The notes beneath the pieces are model-generated. The model ran no database searches. It was not told the origin of the DNA and worked only from the letters and a program-made list of their open reading frames with translations. This document shows, piece by piece, positions 19,149 to 27,152 of a stretch of DNA of 64,000 nucleotides. The translations under genes were made by a program, and so were the position numbers. This DNA comes from Quatrionicoccus australiensis. Lineage in GTDB: Bacteria > Pseudomonadota > Gammaproteobacteria > Burkholderiales > Rhodocyclaceae. Where the stretch lies: assembly GCF_020510525.1 (NCBI RefSeq), contig NZ_CP075188.1, positions 2,542,001 to 2,606,000 of the forward strand, read 5' to 3'. The first letter of the stretch is position 1; each line of letters opens with the position of its first letter.

Positions 19149-20477
19149 ATGAGCACTCCGCAAATCTCCCGTTTCCAGCTTGTCCGCGGCCAGGTGCTGC
19201 ATTTCCTCGCCGACCCCGGCGAACAGGACGACGCCGACAGCTACCAGTATTTTCGCGACGGCGCACTGTGGATCGTCGACGGCCATATCGCCGATCTCGG
19301 CCCCTGGGTCGGCGTCCAGGCCCGCGTTGCACCGGAGGATCTCGCTGCAGCCGAAGTCTTCAACTACGGCGACCGCCTGATCCTGCCCGGTCTGGTCGAC
19401 ACCCACTGCCATTACCCGCAATCCGGCATCATCGCCTCGTTCGGCCGGCAATTGCTTGACTGGCTGAACGACTACACCTTCCCGGCCGAAGCGGCCTTCA
19501 GCGACCCGGCGGTCGGCGCTGCCACCGCAGAATATTTCATCGAGCGCATGCTGGCGCACGGCACGACGACGGCCTCGGTGTTTTCGACAGTGCATCCGGA
19601 GTCGGTCGATGCCTTCATGGCCGCGGCGAAAAAGCGTGATTTACGGATGTTGACCGGTAAGGTCATGATGGACCGCAACGCCCCGGCCAACCTGATGGAT
19701 ACCGTCGCCGACGCCGAGCGCGACAGCCTGGCACTGATCGAGCGCTGGCATGGCAAGGGCCGCCTGCGCTACAGCATCACGCCGCGCTTCGCGCCGACTT
19801 CCAGCCCCGAGCAACTGGCGCTGGCCGGCGAGCTTTACAAGAGCAAGCCCGATCTGCACGTGCAGTCGCACCTCGCCGAAAACCCGGCGGAAATCGCCTG
19901 GGTCGGCCAGCTCTTTCCGCATTGCCGCGACTACCTCGACGTCTATCAGCATTACGGCCTGCTCGGCCCGCGCACGATCTACGGCCACTGCATCCACCTC
20001 GCGCCCGTCGAAATCGAGGAAATGGCCCGCTACGGCGCGGCGGCGGCTTTCTGCCCGACTTCCAACCTCTTCCTCGGCAGCGGCTTCTTCAACCATCCGG
20101 CGGCGGCCGATGCCGGCATCCGCGTCGGGCTGGCCACCGATGTCGGCGGCGGCACCTCGTTCAGCCTGATCCGCACGCTGGGCGAAGCCTACAAGGTGTC
20201 GCAACTGCACCAGCGCCCGCTGGCACCGCTGCGCGCCTGGTTCCTCGCCACGCTGGGCGGCGCCCAGGCGCTCTACCTCGATGAATTCATCGGCAATTTT
20301 GCCAGGGGCAAGGAAGCCGACTTCGTCGTCCTCGACCCGCGCGCCACGCCGGAACTGGCTTTCCGCCTCAAGGGCAGCGAACGCCTGGCCGAGAAGCTGT
20401 TCGCGTTGATGATCCTCGGCGACGAACGCTGCGTCGTCGCCACGCATGTCATGGGCAAGCCGGCCTTTCAACAGTAA
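19149..20477 (+). CDS. guaD: guanine deaminase
   Basis: The 442-residue zinc amidohydrolase converts guanine to xanthine, the substrate of XdhAB. Motifs are VDTHCHYPQSG (HxH), HVQSHLAENPAEIAW, YGHCIHL, PTSNLFLGSGFF and ATDVGGGTSFSL (metal Asp), all typical of GuaD. It starts 6 bp after the preceding deaminase and closes the plus-strand purine operon; a terminator hairpin overlaps its 3' end. Paired with adenine deaminase, it lets both purine bases enter xanthine dehydrogenase. Confidence 0.93.
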   Translation: MSTPQISRFQLVRGQVLHFLADPGEQDDADSYQYFRDGALWIVDGHIADLGPWVGVQARVAPEDLAAAEVFNYGDRLILPGLVDTHCHYPQSGIIASFGRQLLDWLNDYTFPAEAAFSDPAVGAATAEYFIERMLAHGTTTASVFSTVHPESVDAFMAAAKKRDLRMLTGKVMMDRNAPANLMDTVADAERDSLALIERWHGKGRLRYSITPRFAPTSSPEQLALAGELYKSKPDLHVQSHLAENPAEIAWVGQLFPHCRDYLDVYQHYGLLGPRTIYGHCIHLAPVEIEEMARYGAAAAFCPTSNLFLGSGFFNHPAAADAGIRVGLATDVGGGTSFSLIRTLGEAYKVSQLHQRPLAPLRAWFLATLGGAQALYLDEFIGNFARGKEADFVVLDPRATPELAFRLKGSERLAEKLFALMILGDERCVVATHVMGKPAFQQ

Positions 20478-20487
20478 GCCGGCTTTT
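20457..20487 (+). terminator. terminator overlapping the guaD stop codon
   Basis: AAGCCGGC (20457-20464) and GCCGGCTT (20478-20485) pair around a 13-nt loop holding the guaD stop, followed by a short T run. The T tract is short, so strength is uncertain. Confidence 0.55.
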
Positions 20488-20543
20488 ACCGCGATGCTCC
20501 TGGTCAGCCGGTGCCATCGGTCGACGCTCCATTAATAACAAAT

Positions 20544-20571
20544 TTGACAATTATAATAAAATCTATATATT
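20544..20571 (+). promoter_or_regulatory. sigma70-like promoter for the small gene at 20604
   Basis: TTGACA (20544-20549) and TATATT (20566-20571) are spaced by 16 bp in an AT-rich patch that stands out from GC-rich surroundings. A second TATAAT lies at 20552-20557. The small ORF starts 32 bp downstream. Confidence 0.6.
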
Positions 20572-20603
20572 GAACTCATGAACCCGCCAGAAGAGGCAAC
20601 ATC

Positions 20604-20837
20604 ATGAGTGAACAGAATCTACAGTCGGCGCCCGCCGAACAGGGTGGCCCGCCCTATCCCGCGACCTTGCAGCGCCAGGCCCTGGTCCAGCCCATGCTCT
20701 GGATCAGCAATGCCGAGTTGTTGCGCCAGGCCAATGCGGCGGACGATCCGCTGGTCCAGGAACTGGCCGCGCGCTATGCCGCTGCCCTCGACTTTCTCCA
20801 TAAGGACACGCTGCACTTCACCGACCAGGCGGCGTGA
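20604..20837 (+). CDS. small hypothetical protein (77 aa)
   Basis: The protein is hydrophilic and I recognise no family. Its N-terminal 25 residues are Gln/Pro/Ala-rich; the rest is probably helical (LLRQANAADDPLVQELAARY). No signal peptide or membrane segment is visible. It has its own good promoter upstream and a purine-rich ribosome site (AGAGGCAAC), and it is convergent with the hydrolase gene at 20922. It is probably a real, independently transcribed gene of unknown role. Confidence 0.6.
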   Translation: MSEQNLQSAPAEQGGPPYPATLQRQALVQPMLWISNAELLRQANAADDPLVQELAARYAAALDFLHKDTLHFTDQAA

Positions 20838-20921
20838 TCGTTTTCCGCCGCCGCAGTTCGCCAGCGGAGCAAGCTTGAAAAATAGCGCGGGATGGCAAGC
20901 TGGCGTCCGGGCCGCCGGCGC

Positions 20922-21845
20922 TCAGCGCAGCCGGTGCGCCACTTCGCCGTCCAGGCTGGCCAGAAAGGTTTCGACCGCCGCCGTGTAAGCGCCCGGCATC
21001 CCCAGCTGAGTATTGATATCGCCGTGCGACAGATCCTGACGCAGCACTTCGGCACGCACGCCGAGTTGCCCGGCGCGCCCGGCGAACTGGCTGGCCTGGC
21101 CGCAGGACTCATCGCGCCGGCTGGAGCAGACGGCGAGCAGCGGCGCGGCACCGGCCGCCAGGTTCAGCGTCGGCGACATGCTGCGCCAATAGGCCGGATC
21201 AGTCCCGAAGGGCTTGTCGTAGAGGCGGTAGTGTTTCTGGCTCATGATCTCGACGACGTTCATCGCCGCACTGTCCAGCGCCACCGTGCCGAGCACCGGC
21301 TGCAGGTCCGGCGCGTAGGCCGGATGCGGCGTGGCGGCGAGCAGCGCGACGAGATGCGCCCCGGCCGAATGGCCCATCAGGATGAAACGCCGCGCATCGC
21401 CGCCCCATTCGCCTGCCTTGCGCTGTGCCGTCGCCACGGCCAGGGCCACGTCGCGCAACTGCACGTCGGGCGGCGCACTCGGCAGCATGCGGTAATTGGC
21501 CGAGATGAAGATGAAACCGCGACTGACCCAACGCGCCACCTTGGCGTCGACAACGCGGCCCATCGCCTTGTCGCCGACCGCCCAGGCACCGCCATGCACC
21601 ATGAAGATCACCGGCGCATTCTGCGCATTCGGCGGCAGATAGACGTCGAAAGCCTGCGCCGGATCGCTGCCGTAGGCGATGTTCTCCAGGCGCTCGACAC
21701 CGGCCGGCAGGGTGGAACCAGCCGCGCTGCTGCCTTGCTCCGCCCGCCGTTCACGCAGGCGATCAAGCAGCGGGCCGGCCAGGCTGGCTTCGCTCAGGCC
21801 GAGCAGCAGGGCCAGGCCGATGGCGCACAGGTGCAGTCGTTTCAT
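20922..21845 (-). CDS. secreted alpha/beta-hydrolase (esterase/lipase-like)
   Basis: The 307-residue protein has a signal peptide (MKRLHLCAIGLALLLG...SLAG). Its hydrolase fold carries FMVHGGAW (oxyanion hole HGG), the nucleophile elbow GHSAG, and a C-terminal HGD that supplies the catalytic His region. This is the BD-FAE/HSL-like esterase group. It should act in the periplasm on an unknown ester. ATG 21845 is preferred because of an AGAGGAGAG site upstream and the signal peptide; a longer frame adds 91 residues without such features. The upstream secreted-protein gene is on the same strand, 28 bp away. Confidence 0.8.
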   Translation of the reverse strand: MKRLHLCAIGLALLLGLSEASLAGPLLDRLRERRAEQGSSAAGSTLPAGVERLENIAYGSDPAQAFDVYLPPNAQNAPVIFMVHGGAWAVGDKAMGRVVDAKVARWVSRGFIFISANYRMLPSAPPDVQLRDVALAVATAQRKAGEWGGDARRFILMGHSAGAHLVALLAATPHPAYAPDLQPVLGTVALDSAAMNVVEIMSQKHYRLYDKPFGTDPAYWRSMSPTLNLAAGAAPLLAVCSSRRDESCGQASQFAGRAGQLGVRAEVLRQDLSHGDINTQLGMPGAYTAAVETFLASLDGEVAHRLR

Positions 21846-21873
21846 CTCGCTCTCTCCTCTATCGCGGCCGATT

Positions 21874-22407
21874 TCAGCGAGCGCAGGGAATGCTGTTGCC
21901 GGCAGCATCGCTGCAGGTCCCGGTATGACTGACGCCCTCGCCCTTGGTATAGGTGGTGCTGCCCTGATACGTGTTGCCGTTGGCGCCCGTCGCACTGGTT
22001 GTCCGCTCGCCGCTGACGGCGCCGTCGGCCGTGCGGCTGACATTGCCCTGGCTTTGCACTGAGCCTTTTTCACCACTCGCTGCGAAGCCGCCCTGACGGC
22101 TGGCCGAACCGTCGGCATTATGCGTCACCTGGGCGGCACGCGCGCCGCTCGCCCCGTTCGGGCCGCGGAAGGCGCCACCGCTGGTCGAGGTCACATTGCC
22201 CTGGCCGTCGCCCTGGGTGCGCCGGCCGCGCAGGAAGCCGCCGCCATTCGGCCCGGCCCCACCGGCCAGGCGACCGGCGGTGGCGCCACCCTCGGCATTG
22301 GGCCGGATGAAACGTTCGCGTTCGCGGGCACTGGCCGCGCTCGGCATGGCGGCGCTCAGACAGAGGGCGACGATGGGCAGCAATTTGAAAAAATGTCGGG
22401 CATGCAT
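21874..22407 (-). CDS. secreted glycine/asparagine-rich hypothetical protein
   Basis: The 177-residue protein has a signal peptide (MHARHFFKLLPIVALCLSAA...ASA). A low-complexity mature part, rich in Gly, Ser, Thr, Asn and Ala with imperfect units (GxxGN...S...GAV/G), ends CSDAAGNSIPCAR with two Cys. I do not recognise a family; it resembles repeat-like outer envelope or extracellular proteins. ATG 22407 has AGGAG upstream. It is divergent from the OmpR-type regulator now displaced to 61967 by the prophage; before insertion the two starts were only about 240 bp apart, so regulation by that pair is plausible. Confidence 0.65.
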   Translation of the reverse strand: MHARHFFKLLPIVALCLSAAMPSAASARERERFIRPNAEGGATAGRLAGGAGPNGGGFLRGRRTQGDGQGNVTSTSGGAFRGPNGASGARAAQVTHNADGSASRQGGFAASGEKGSVQSQGNVSRTADGAVSGERTTSATGANGNTYQGSTTYTKGEGVSHTGTCSDAAGNSIPCAR

Positions 22408-22500
22408 GGCAGTCTCCTGGCAGGTTGAATGACGAAGAAAACACCGTTGGCGGTGCATGTGGCCAGTCTAGACAGGCCGCCCACCGGTCGACGCCGGCAA

Positions 22501-22546
22501 TTGTCAGATTTTGTTAGGAAGCCGGCCGTTTGTAATGCCTTGTAAT
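22501..22546. promoter_or_regulatory. tandem TTGTnAx repeats, candidate response-regulator sites
   Basis: TTGTCAG (22501) and TTGTTAG (22511) start 10 bp apart, and TTGTAAT (22530) and TTGTAAT (22540) also start 10 bp apart. Heptamer direct repeats with one-turn spacing are how OmpR/PhoB-type dimers bind. They lie between a secreted-protein gene and, before prophage insertion, an OmpR-family gene. Binding is inferred, not shown. Confidence 0.5.
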
Positions 22547-22550
22547 AAGT
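22545..22550. repeat. target-site duplication, left copy (ataagt)
   Basis: The hexamer ataagt directly precedes the phage terminus TGTAGCG and is repeated exactly after the other terminus at 61875-61880. Transposable phages duplicate a short target (5 bp in Mu). Confidence 0.88.
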
Positions 22551-22590
22551 TGTAGCGCCGCGAGATAAATGGACACTCATAGCGAGATAT
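22551..22590. repeat. left phage end with transposase-binding boxes
   Basis: The terminus TGTAGCGCCG is followed by GCGAGATAAA (box at 22560-22569) and a second related box, GCGAGATAT (22582-22590), about 22 bp further in. The first box sits exactly as far from the terminus as its inverted partner at the right end. Confidence 0.82.
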
Positions 22591-22633
22591 TTGCACAGAT
22601 GGATAATTTCGCTGTGTGCAATGAATTTTCGTT

Positions 22634-23707
22634 TCACCAAACCCAGTTACCTGCCCGCAAAAGCCCTGTTCTTGGATCGTTCACGTAGGGTGCGCCTTCG
22701 GCACCGAATGTCGTTGAATCCTTGACCACGTCGTTAGCTGGCGATATGAGAATCCGGCGCGACAACGACTGGTTTTGGGGGCTATATCTGACCATCACAC
22801 CAATAGCGGGATCGACGGAAATTGCAAACGCCGGGTGAATGGCTTCTAAGCTTGTCCCGTTCTCTTCGTGCCCGTCAAAATTGATCATCCATTTCGGTGT
22901 GCCAGATACAACCGCTGTGTCGGCGTTAGTCATCAGATCGTAACGAACTGCCCCGACCCAAAGCCACCGTTTATATGTCGTCGTAGGGGCGGAATACTCT
23001 CTTGAGCCGCCTTCCCAAAAATCGACGCGCCCACCGTTCGCCAAGTACCTTGCGCCGATCCACATCTCGTTGGACGAAATGGCAACCGTGTCGACCACGT
23101 TGCGCTGACGATCGGCCTCAACGACACCGACAACAACAGGTGGAATCGTCGCGGTGCCGCCCGACACGGTTATCTCGATGGCGCGAATTACCGAGCCGAA
23201 CGGAACAAGGGCATGCGTACCATCGGGAGATGGCCATACTTGACTGAAGTTGTTGTCGGCGGGGTGCGTAATATCGGCGAGCGTCAGTTTCGGGTCGTCT
23301 TTCACGTTGAGGCGACTACCCTTGATCCTCAACGTCGTCGAATTGAGATGTATCGGCTCCAGCACCCAAACCGTTAAATCAACCGTCCTGAATAGCCACG
23401 TATTAACGCCAATTGAAACATTGGAAAACGGGCTGTATTGCCGCCGTAGCCCGGCAAGGATTGCATCATTTTTCCAAACCATCCCGGCTTCTGTTTCCAC
23501 CAGCGTAGCAGCGGGCGGAACCGGCTGATTTGCAAATCGAACTAGTACATGTGGTCGTGCCGTATCAATCTCGGTGCCATATGCAAGAGGCCTGACCCCC
23601 GCTTTGACTGGGCCAGTATCAAGGGTCAGCTGGCCGGCAGCATTCATGACGCCATGCCATGGGTTTCCGACTACCTTGATCTCATCCCATGGCGAAAAAT
23701 CAATCAC
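22634..23707 (-). CDS. phage tail-associated protein, last gene of the tail operon (unrecognised)
   Basis: The 357-residue protein lies at the very left end of the prophage, 83 bp from the terminus. I recognise no family. Its composition (many Val/Thr/Trp, short beta-like stretches, no membrane segment) and position, distal to the tape measure and to a large tail-tip-like protein, fit a tail tip or receptor-binding component. Stretches such as VRFANQPVPPAATLVETEAG and WVLEPIHLNSTTLRIKG look beta-rich. It overlaps the upstream gene by four bases, so it is part of the operon. Confidence 0.6.
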   Translation of the reverse strand: MIDFSPWDEIKVVGNPWHGVMNAAGQLTLDTGPVKAGVRPLAYGTEIDTARPHVLVRFANQPVPPAATLVETEAGMVWKNDAILAGLRRQYSPFSNVSIGVNTWLFRTVDLTVWVLEPIHLNSTTLRIKGSRLNVKDDPKLTLADITHPADNNFSQVWPSPDGTHALVPFGSVIRAIEITVSGGTATIPPVVVGVVEADRQRNVVDTVAISSNEMWIGARYLANGGRVDFWEGGSREYSAPTTTYKRWLWVGAVRYDLMTNADTAVVSGTPKWMINFDGHEENGTSLEAIHPAFAISVDPAIGVMVRYSPQNQSLSRRILISPANDVVKDSTTFGAEGAPYVNDPRTGLLRAGNWVW

Positions 23708-24042
23708 GGCTGATCCTTGAATACCATCTCAACGCTATTGTCTTTTGCGTCGGTCATGAAAATCTTTTTTAATGCCCGAACGCGCACAGCAAAAACCCCA
23801 TCAGTGGTCGTCAAGGTCCGCTCTGGAAACCATTGCCGCTCGGCATAATCCGTCTCGGTCAGTGGTGAGTTTATGCCTTTGTTATTCTTCCCGCTGCCAG
23901 ATCCGGGGGAGTCTAGAGACGATGAACGTTGGGCCGGAACATCGCCGCGTGGATTTGCGTCGGGCAACGAGTTATCTTGCCCATTCCGGCTACGTTTCAT
24001 CAACTCATCGAGGGCCGCGGTCAGATCTTTACTACCGTTCAT
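23704..24042 (-). CDS. hypothetical phage protein (112 aa)
   Basis: The protein is hydrophilic. The N-terminal half is low-complexity (Ser/Asn/Gly/Pro-rich, likely disordered) and the C-terminal half more ordered (RTLTTTDGVFAVRVRALKKIFMTD). No known family. It has four-base overlaps with both neighbours in the tail operon. A linker or chaperone for the neighbouring tail-tip proteins is possible but unsupported. Confidence 0.5.
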   Translation of the reverse strand: MNGSKDLTAALDELMKRSRNGQDNSLPDANPRGDVPAQRSSSLDSPGSGSGKNNKGINSPLTETDYAERQWFPERTLTTTDGVFAVRVRALKKIFMTDAKDNSVEMVFKDQP

Positions 24043-24404
24043 GCTTGATACTCTGCCAACGCGTTGGACTCAATTACTACCGATGCCGCCGCAACATCGG
24101 TACGTAAATAAACCGGAATCAAATTGCCGGGGCCACCATCTACCCTTGCACCGACAGCAACAGACTGCCCCCCCAAAAAAACGCCAGGCACGGCTGAAAC
24201 ATTGACGCTAGACGACACCGGGCCGGTAACTGAAATCGTTACATCGCCACCGTCCTCTGCCACGCAAAATCGTGACGCTTTCGGCGAGCCAAAATACACC
24301 AGCAAATCACGACCGTTACCCTCGTCATCAACCGTCATCACTACCCTGCCGCGCACTCGTGTCGTCAGACCCGGATCGAAGAAAAAACCAAAGCTCGCGT
24401 CCAT
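24039..24404 (-). CDS. hypothetical phage tail protein (121 aa)
   Basis: A small beta-rich protein starting MDASFGFFFDPGLTTRVRG, with repeated short hydrophobic strands and Gly turns. No family is recognised. It lies between the large 612-residue tail protein and two further tail-operon genes, with tight spacing (4-bp overlap downstream, 8-bp gap upstream). A structural role at the tail tip is inferred only from position. Confidence 0.5.
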   Translation of the reverse strand: MDASFGFFFDPGLTTRVRGRVVMTVDDEGNGRDLLVYFGSPKASRFCVAEDGGDVTISVTGPVSSSVNVSAVPGVFLGGQSVAVGARVDGGPGNLIPVYLRTDVAAASVVIESNALAEYQA

Positions 24405-24412
24405 CCAACCTC

Positions 24413-26251
24413 CTAAAAGTTGATCAAAAGCTCACCGGCCGCCAATTGAAAATTAACGGTCAACGGCACATCCACCGTCGCCGGATCACGATGTACCGCA
24501 TAGATGGACGGCATGATGATTCTGAACTGCGGTGCAAAAGCTGGCTTTGTGTCGTCAAATTGAGGAGCTGTTGGGTCGACGTTGCAAAGGAAGCCCTGCA
24601 ACGTATCCTCATTCGTCGCGGGCGTCATACCCATAATCGACCCAAGATGGTTGCCCAGCACCGGAAAATTCAGGGCATGCGCCACATCGCAAATAATGGA
24701 AGGCACCGTAAATGACGGTAGTGCCGTTGTATCCGCATTCCCCTGTGGGCACGCCAAGATAAAACTGGTTGTAGCTTCGCCAGACTCGAAGTCGAGCGAA
24801 TCGACAAACTCGGTCAGCTGCCCGGTCGCAGAGACCTTGCGACCAACGATACTCAACACGTCAGAAATATCCCAGCGCGGATCAATAGGCCGCTCAAATT
24901 GGACGGTACGTTTCCGCAAACCCGCTGCAGCCAAACGCAGGGCACGGGCAGCAACGTAGCGCGCGGCAGAATTCAAAGGCGCGCCGGCCAGATCCGGATA
25001 ATAGTCAACTGCACCGTTAGCCGGTGGCCACGGCTCTGGGAGTGCCTCATAGCCAGTGGGTGTGACCGTGGCGCTCGGCGCATTTGCAACGTACAAATCA
25101 ACCGTGTTGTCGGATGACGGTACCTCTTCCCAAGCTGCCGCATCCCAAGTCGATTGAATAGCCTCGGAAATCGACTCATCTCGGTCGGAAAGGCCGCCCA
25201 GCGCGATCTCAAACGAAAGTTTGTAATCGACCTCCTGATACCACCGCTTGTACATCGTTGCAGACAGCGAAATACACGTCTTGTCTGCGTCACCGATGAG
25301 TAGCGCCGAAACCCCGCCACCAGACGTGGGAACAACATAGCCGCTCTCCGGCGTTCCCATCACAGGCTTGCCCTTGATGAACCATCCACTCAGCCCATTA
25401 AGCGCCGCCAACACCGTCGCCTTGCCAAGCCAAGAACCGAGGCCGTGAGCGTAATCGATATAACTGATAGCCTTCCATGACAGCGGCACTTCGACCGCAT
25501 GTAATCGATTCACGCGCACTGTCAAGCTCGCTTTGATCGAAGACGGAATGTCCTTACGGGCCGGGAATGATGTTGCAAGAGACCCATCGAAAAAATCGGA
25601 CAAGCCGAAAACCGCACGGGGAGCGCCACCCCCCCAACGGAACGACTTCCAAAACCCAGCCCCATTGATAAACACGGAACCCGGAACGGTCTCCAGAAGA
25701 GCGTCAAAATAGCCAACAGGGTCAGGCGTTGAATCCGACCAGGCGCAAAGCGCATCGCTCACCGTATGCAGGCCACCCAGCAGCGAATGAATAGCATCCC
25801 GGCCTGCCGCCTTGATGCGCTCCTGGTATCCATCCCGGCACGATATCGAGCACAGCATGTCGCTCTCGGAAAAATCGAAGCCTTCGACCACGCCAGTGAA
25901 CCGGCGATAGGTGGCCGACAACGTCCCGCGAAACACCGTAATGTCAATCGTTACCGGCGCGTTGTCATAGGAAAAAAGCTCTGCCGAAGACAAAGGCGTG
26001 ACATCGAAATGAGCCGTCCGAGCTGACTCCTCTGCAGCCGAAATTGTCAGTGAGCCGCTCAGTCGATCACTCACATCCACGCTACCGATCATCACCGATG
26101 CAGACCAGCAAACATAATGCGGCGAGGTATCAAACAGCGTCGGCTGGCCCACATGGGTATCCAGCGAAAACGCGGGCTGATGATAGACAACAGCAACCGG
26201 CGCAGCTTCGCCGGCGAAGGTTGGCGAGAATGCTGAAGAAAAAGCGCTCAT
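24413..26251 (-). CDS. large tail-tip protein (unrecognised, 612 aa)
   Basis: The 612-residue protein follows the tape measure and two smaller genes, the usual slot for tail-tip/hub proteins of siphophages. The part near residues 40-130 (GSVDVSDRLSGSLTISAAEES, TYRRFTGVVEGFDFSES) reads like a beta-barrel hub domain of the type in distal-tail or gp27-like hub proteins; this is inference. The start is the ATG one base past the previous stop (TGATATG), giving coupling; a longer frame adds ten basic residues without benefit. Confidence 0.65.
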   Translation of the reverse strand: MSAFSSAFSPTFAGEAAPVAVVYHQPAFSLDTHVGQPTLFDTSPHYVCWSASVMIGSVDVSDRLSGSLTISAAEESARTAHFDVTPLSSAELFSYDNAPVTIDITVFRGTLSATYRRFTGVVEGFDFSESDMLCSISCRDGYQERIKAAGRDAIHSLLGGLHTVSDALCAWSDSTPDPVGYFDALLETVPGSVFINGAGFWKSFRWGGGAPRAVFGLSDFFDGSLATSFPARKDIPSSIKASLTVRVNRLHAVEVPLSWKAISYIDYAHGLGSWLGKATVLAALNGLSGWFIKGKPVMGTPESGYVVPTSGGGVSALLIGDADKTCISLSATMYKRWYQEVDYKLSFEIALGGLSDRDESISEAIQSTWDAAAWEEVPSSDNTVDLYVANAPSATVTPTGYEALPEPWPPANGAVDYYPDLAGAPLNSAARYVAARALRLAAAGLRKRTVQFERPIDPRWDISDVLSIVGRKVSATGQLTEFVDSLDFESGEATTSFILACPQGNADTTALPSFTVPSIICDVAHALNFPVLGNHLGSIMGMTPATNEDTLQGFLCNVDPTAPQFDDTKPAFAPQFRIIMPSIYAVHRDPATVDVPLTVNFQLAAGELLINF

Positions 26252-26252
26252 A

Positions 26253-26717
26253 TCACGGAGCTGCCGGCGCCTCGGCCGCAATGCTTACCCAAACCGTGAA
26301 ATAAAGTTTCACTGTCACCGTAGGATCGACCGCAGCAAAAGAACCATCGGTGATCGAAACCTCCAATGTGCTGCCGACGATGCTGGGCGAAATCACCATG
26401 GCTGCAAGCGCCGTCGGCATGGGAGCCATTGACGGCACGGCAAAGTACTCCGCCACGCAACCATCGGCAATCGCTGCGGACGGCAAAGGCGTGACATCTG
26501 CGGAATACACGCCGACATCGACTCTTGTCGCGCCGGCAACCCCGCCGCGCCCGGAACTCAAAACGAAACCGGACGGATCGAAAGACAGCACCAACACCCC
26601 AACCGGGACCAATGAGCCGAGGTCGAAACAATGCACATCATTCCAGTCGTCCGTCTTCACATCAGCCGTGCTGGCTGTGTCATCAAAAGTAGCAACTTTT
26701 CTATGCTTCGTGAGCAT
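26253..26717 (-). CDS. hypothetical phage tail protein (154 aa)
   Basis: The protein has several short hydrophobic strands (VPVGVLVLSFDPSGFVLSS, TVTVKLYFTVWVSI). No membrane helix or known family is evident. It lies between the 143-residue protein and the large tail-tip protein with almost no spacing (1-2 bp). The position in the distal part of a siphophage tail operon supports a tail structural role. Confidence 0.5.
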   Translation of the reverse strand: MLTKHRKVATFDDTASTADVKTDDWNDVHCFDLGSLVPVGVLVLSFDPSGFVLSSGRGGVAGATRVDVGVYSADVTPLPSAAIADGCVAEYFAVPSMAPMPTALAAMVISPSIVGSTLEVSITDGSFAAVDPTVTVKLYFTVWVSIAAEAPAAP

Positions 26718-26719
26718 GC

Positions 26720-27151
26720 TTACACCTCTTCACAATTCAGCTCCCATGTAGGATTTGCACCCGGATTAATGCGGGGCGGGCGAGACTTAACAGTCAGGAT
26801 CGGATAGACCAGTCGGGTCTCAACACCATATTTATCGGTGATCGTCTTAACGGGCGCATCCGGCCGCATGACCCAGTTTTCCGGCAGGTCTTCACCTACG
26901 CGGAAAGACAGCGGCTGCACGCAATGAATCTCATACGGCAAGCGGTAATTGATACCGAGCAACGCGGGGAGAATCCAGCCTCCGGCACTGATGCTGGTTT
27001 TCCAGCGGCGCCAAGTCTCGGTTGAAAAAAGAGCACCATTCGCCATGCGCCGATCCGTCCCGGCAACGATGGGTTCGAAGGTCTGCTGAAAATCGAGACG
27101 GGACTCAACAGGGACCACAATGCCGGCGATAATCAAAGGTAAATGGCTCAT
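26720..27151 (-). CDS. tail protein directly downstream of the tape measure (143 aa)
   Basis: ATG 27151 follows the tape-measure stop by one base (TGACATG), so translation is coupled. The 16 extra residues of the longer frame lie inside the tape-measure gene. The protein (LIIAGIVVPVESRLDFQQTFEPI, RRMANGALFSTETWRRWKTSISAGGWI) sits where distal-tail-type proteins occur, but I cannot assign a family with confidence. Confidence 0.55.
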   Translation of the reverse strand: MSHLPLIIAGIVVPVESRLDFQQTFEPIVAGTDRRMANGALFSTETWRRWKTSISAGGWILPALLGINYRLPYEIHCVQPLSFRVGEDLPENWVMRPDAPVKTITDKYGVETRLVYPILTVKSRPPRINPGANPTWELNCEEV

Positions 27152-27152
27152 G

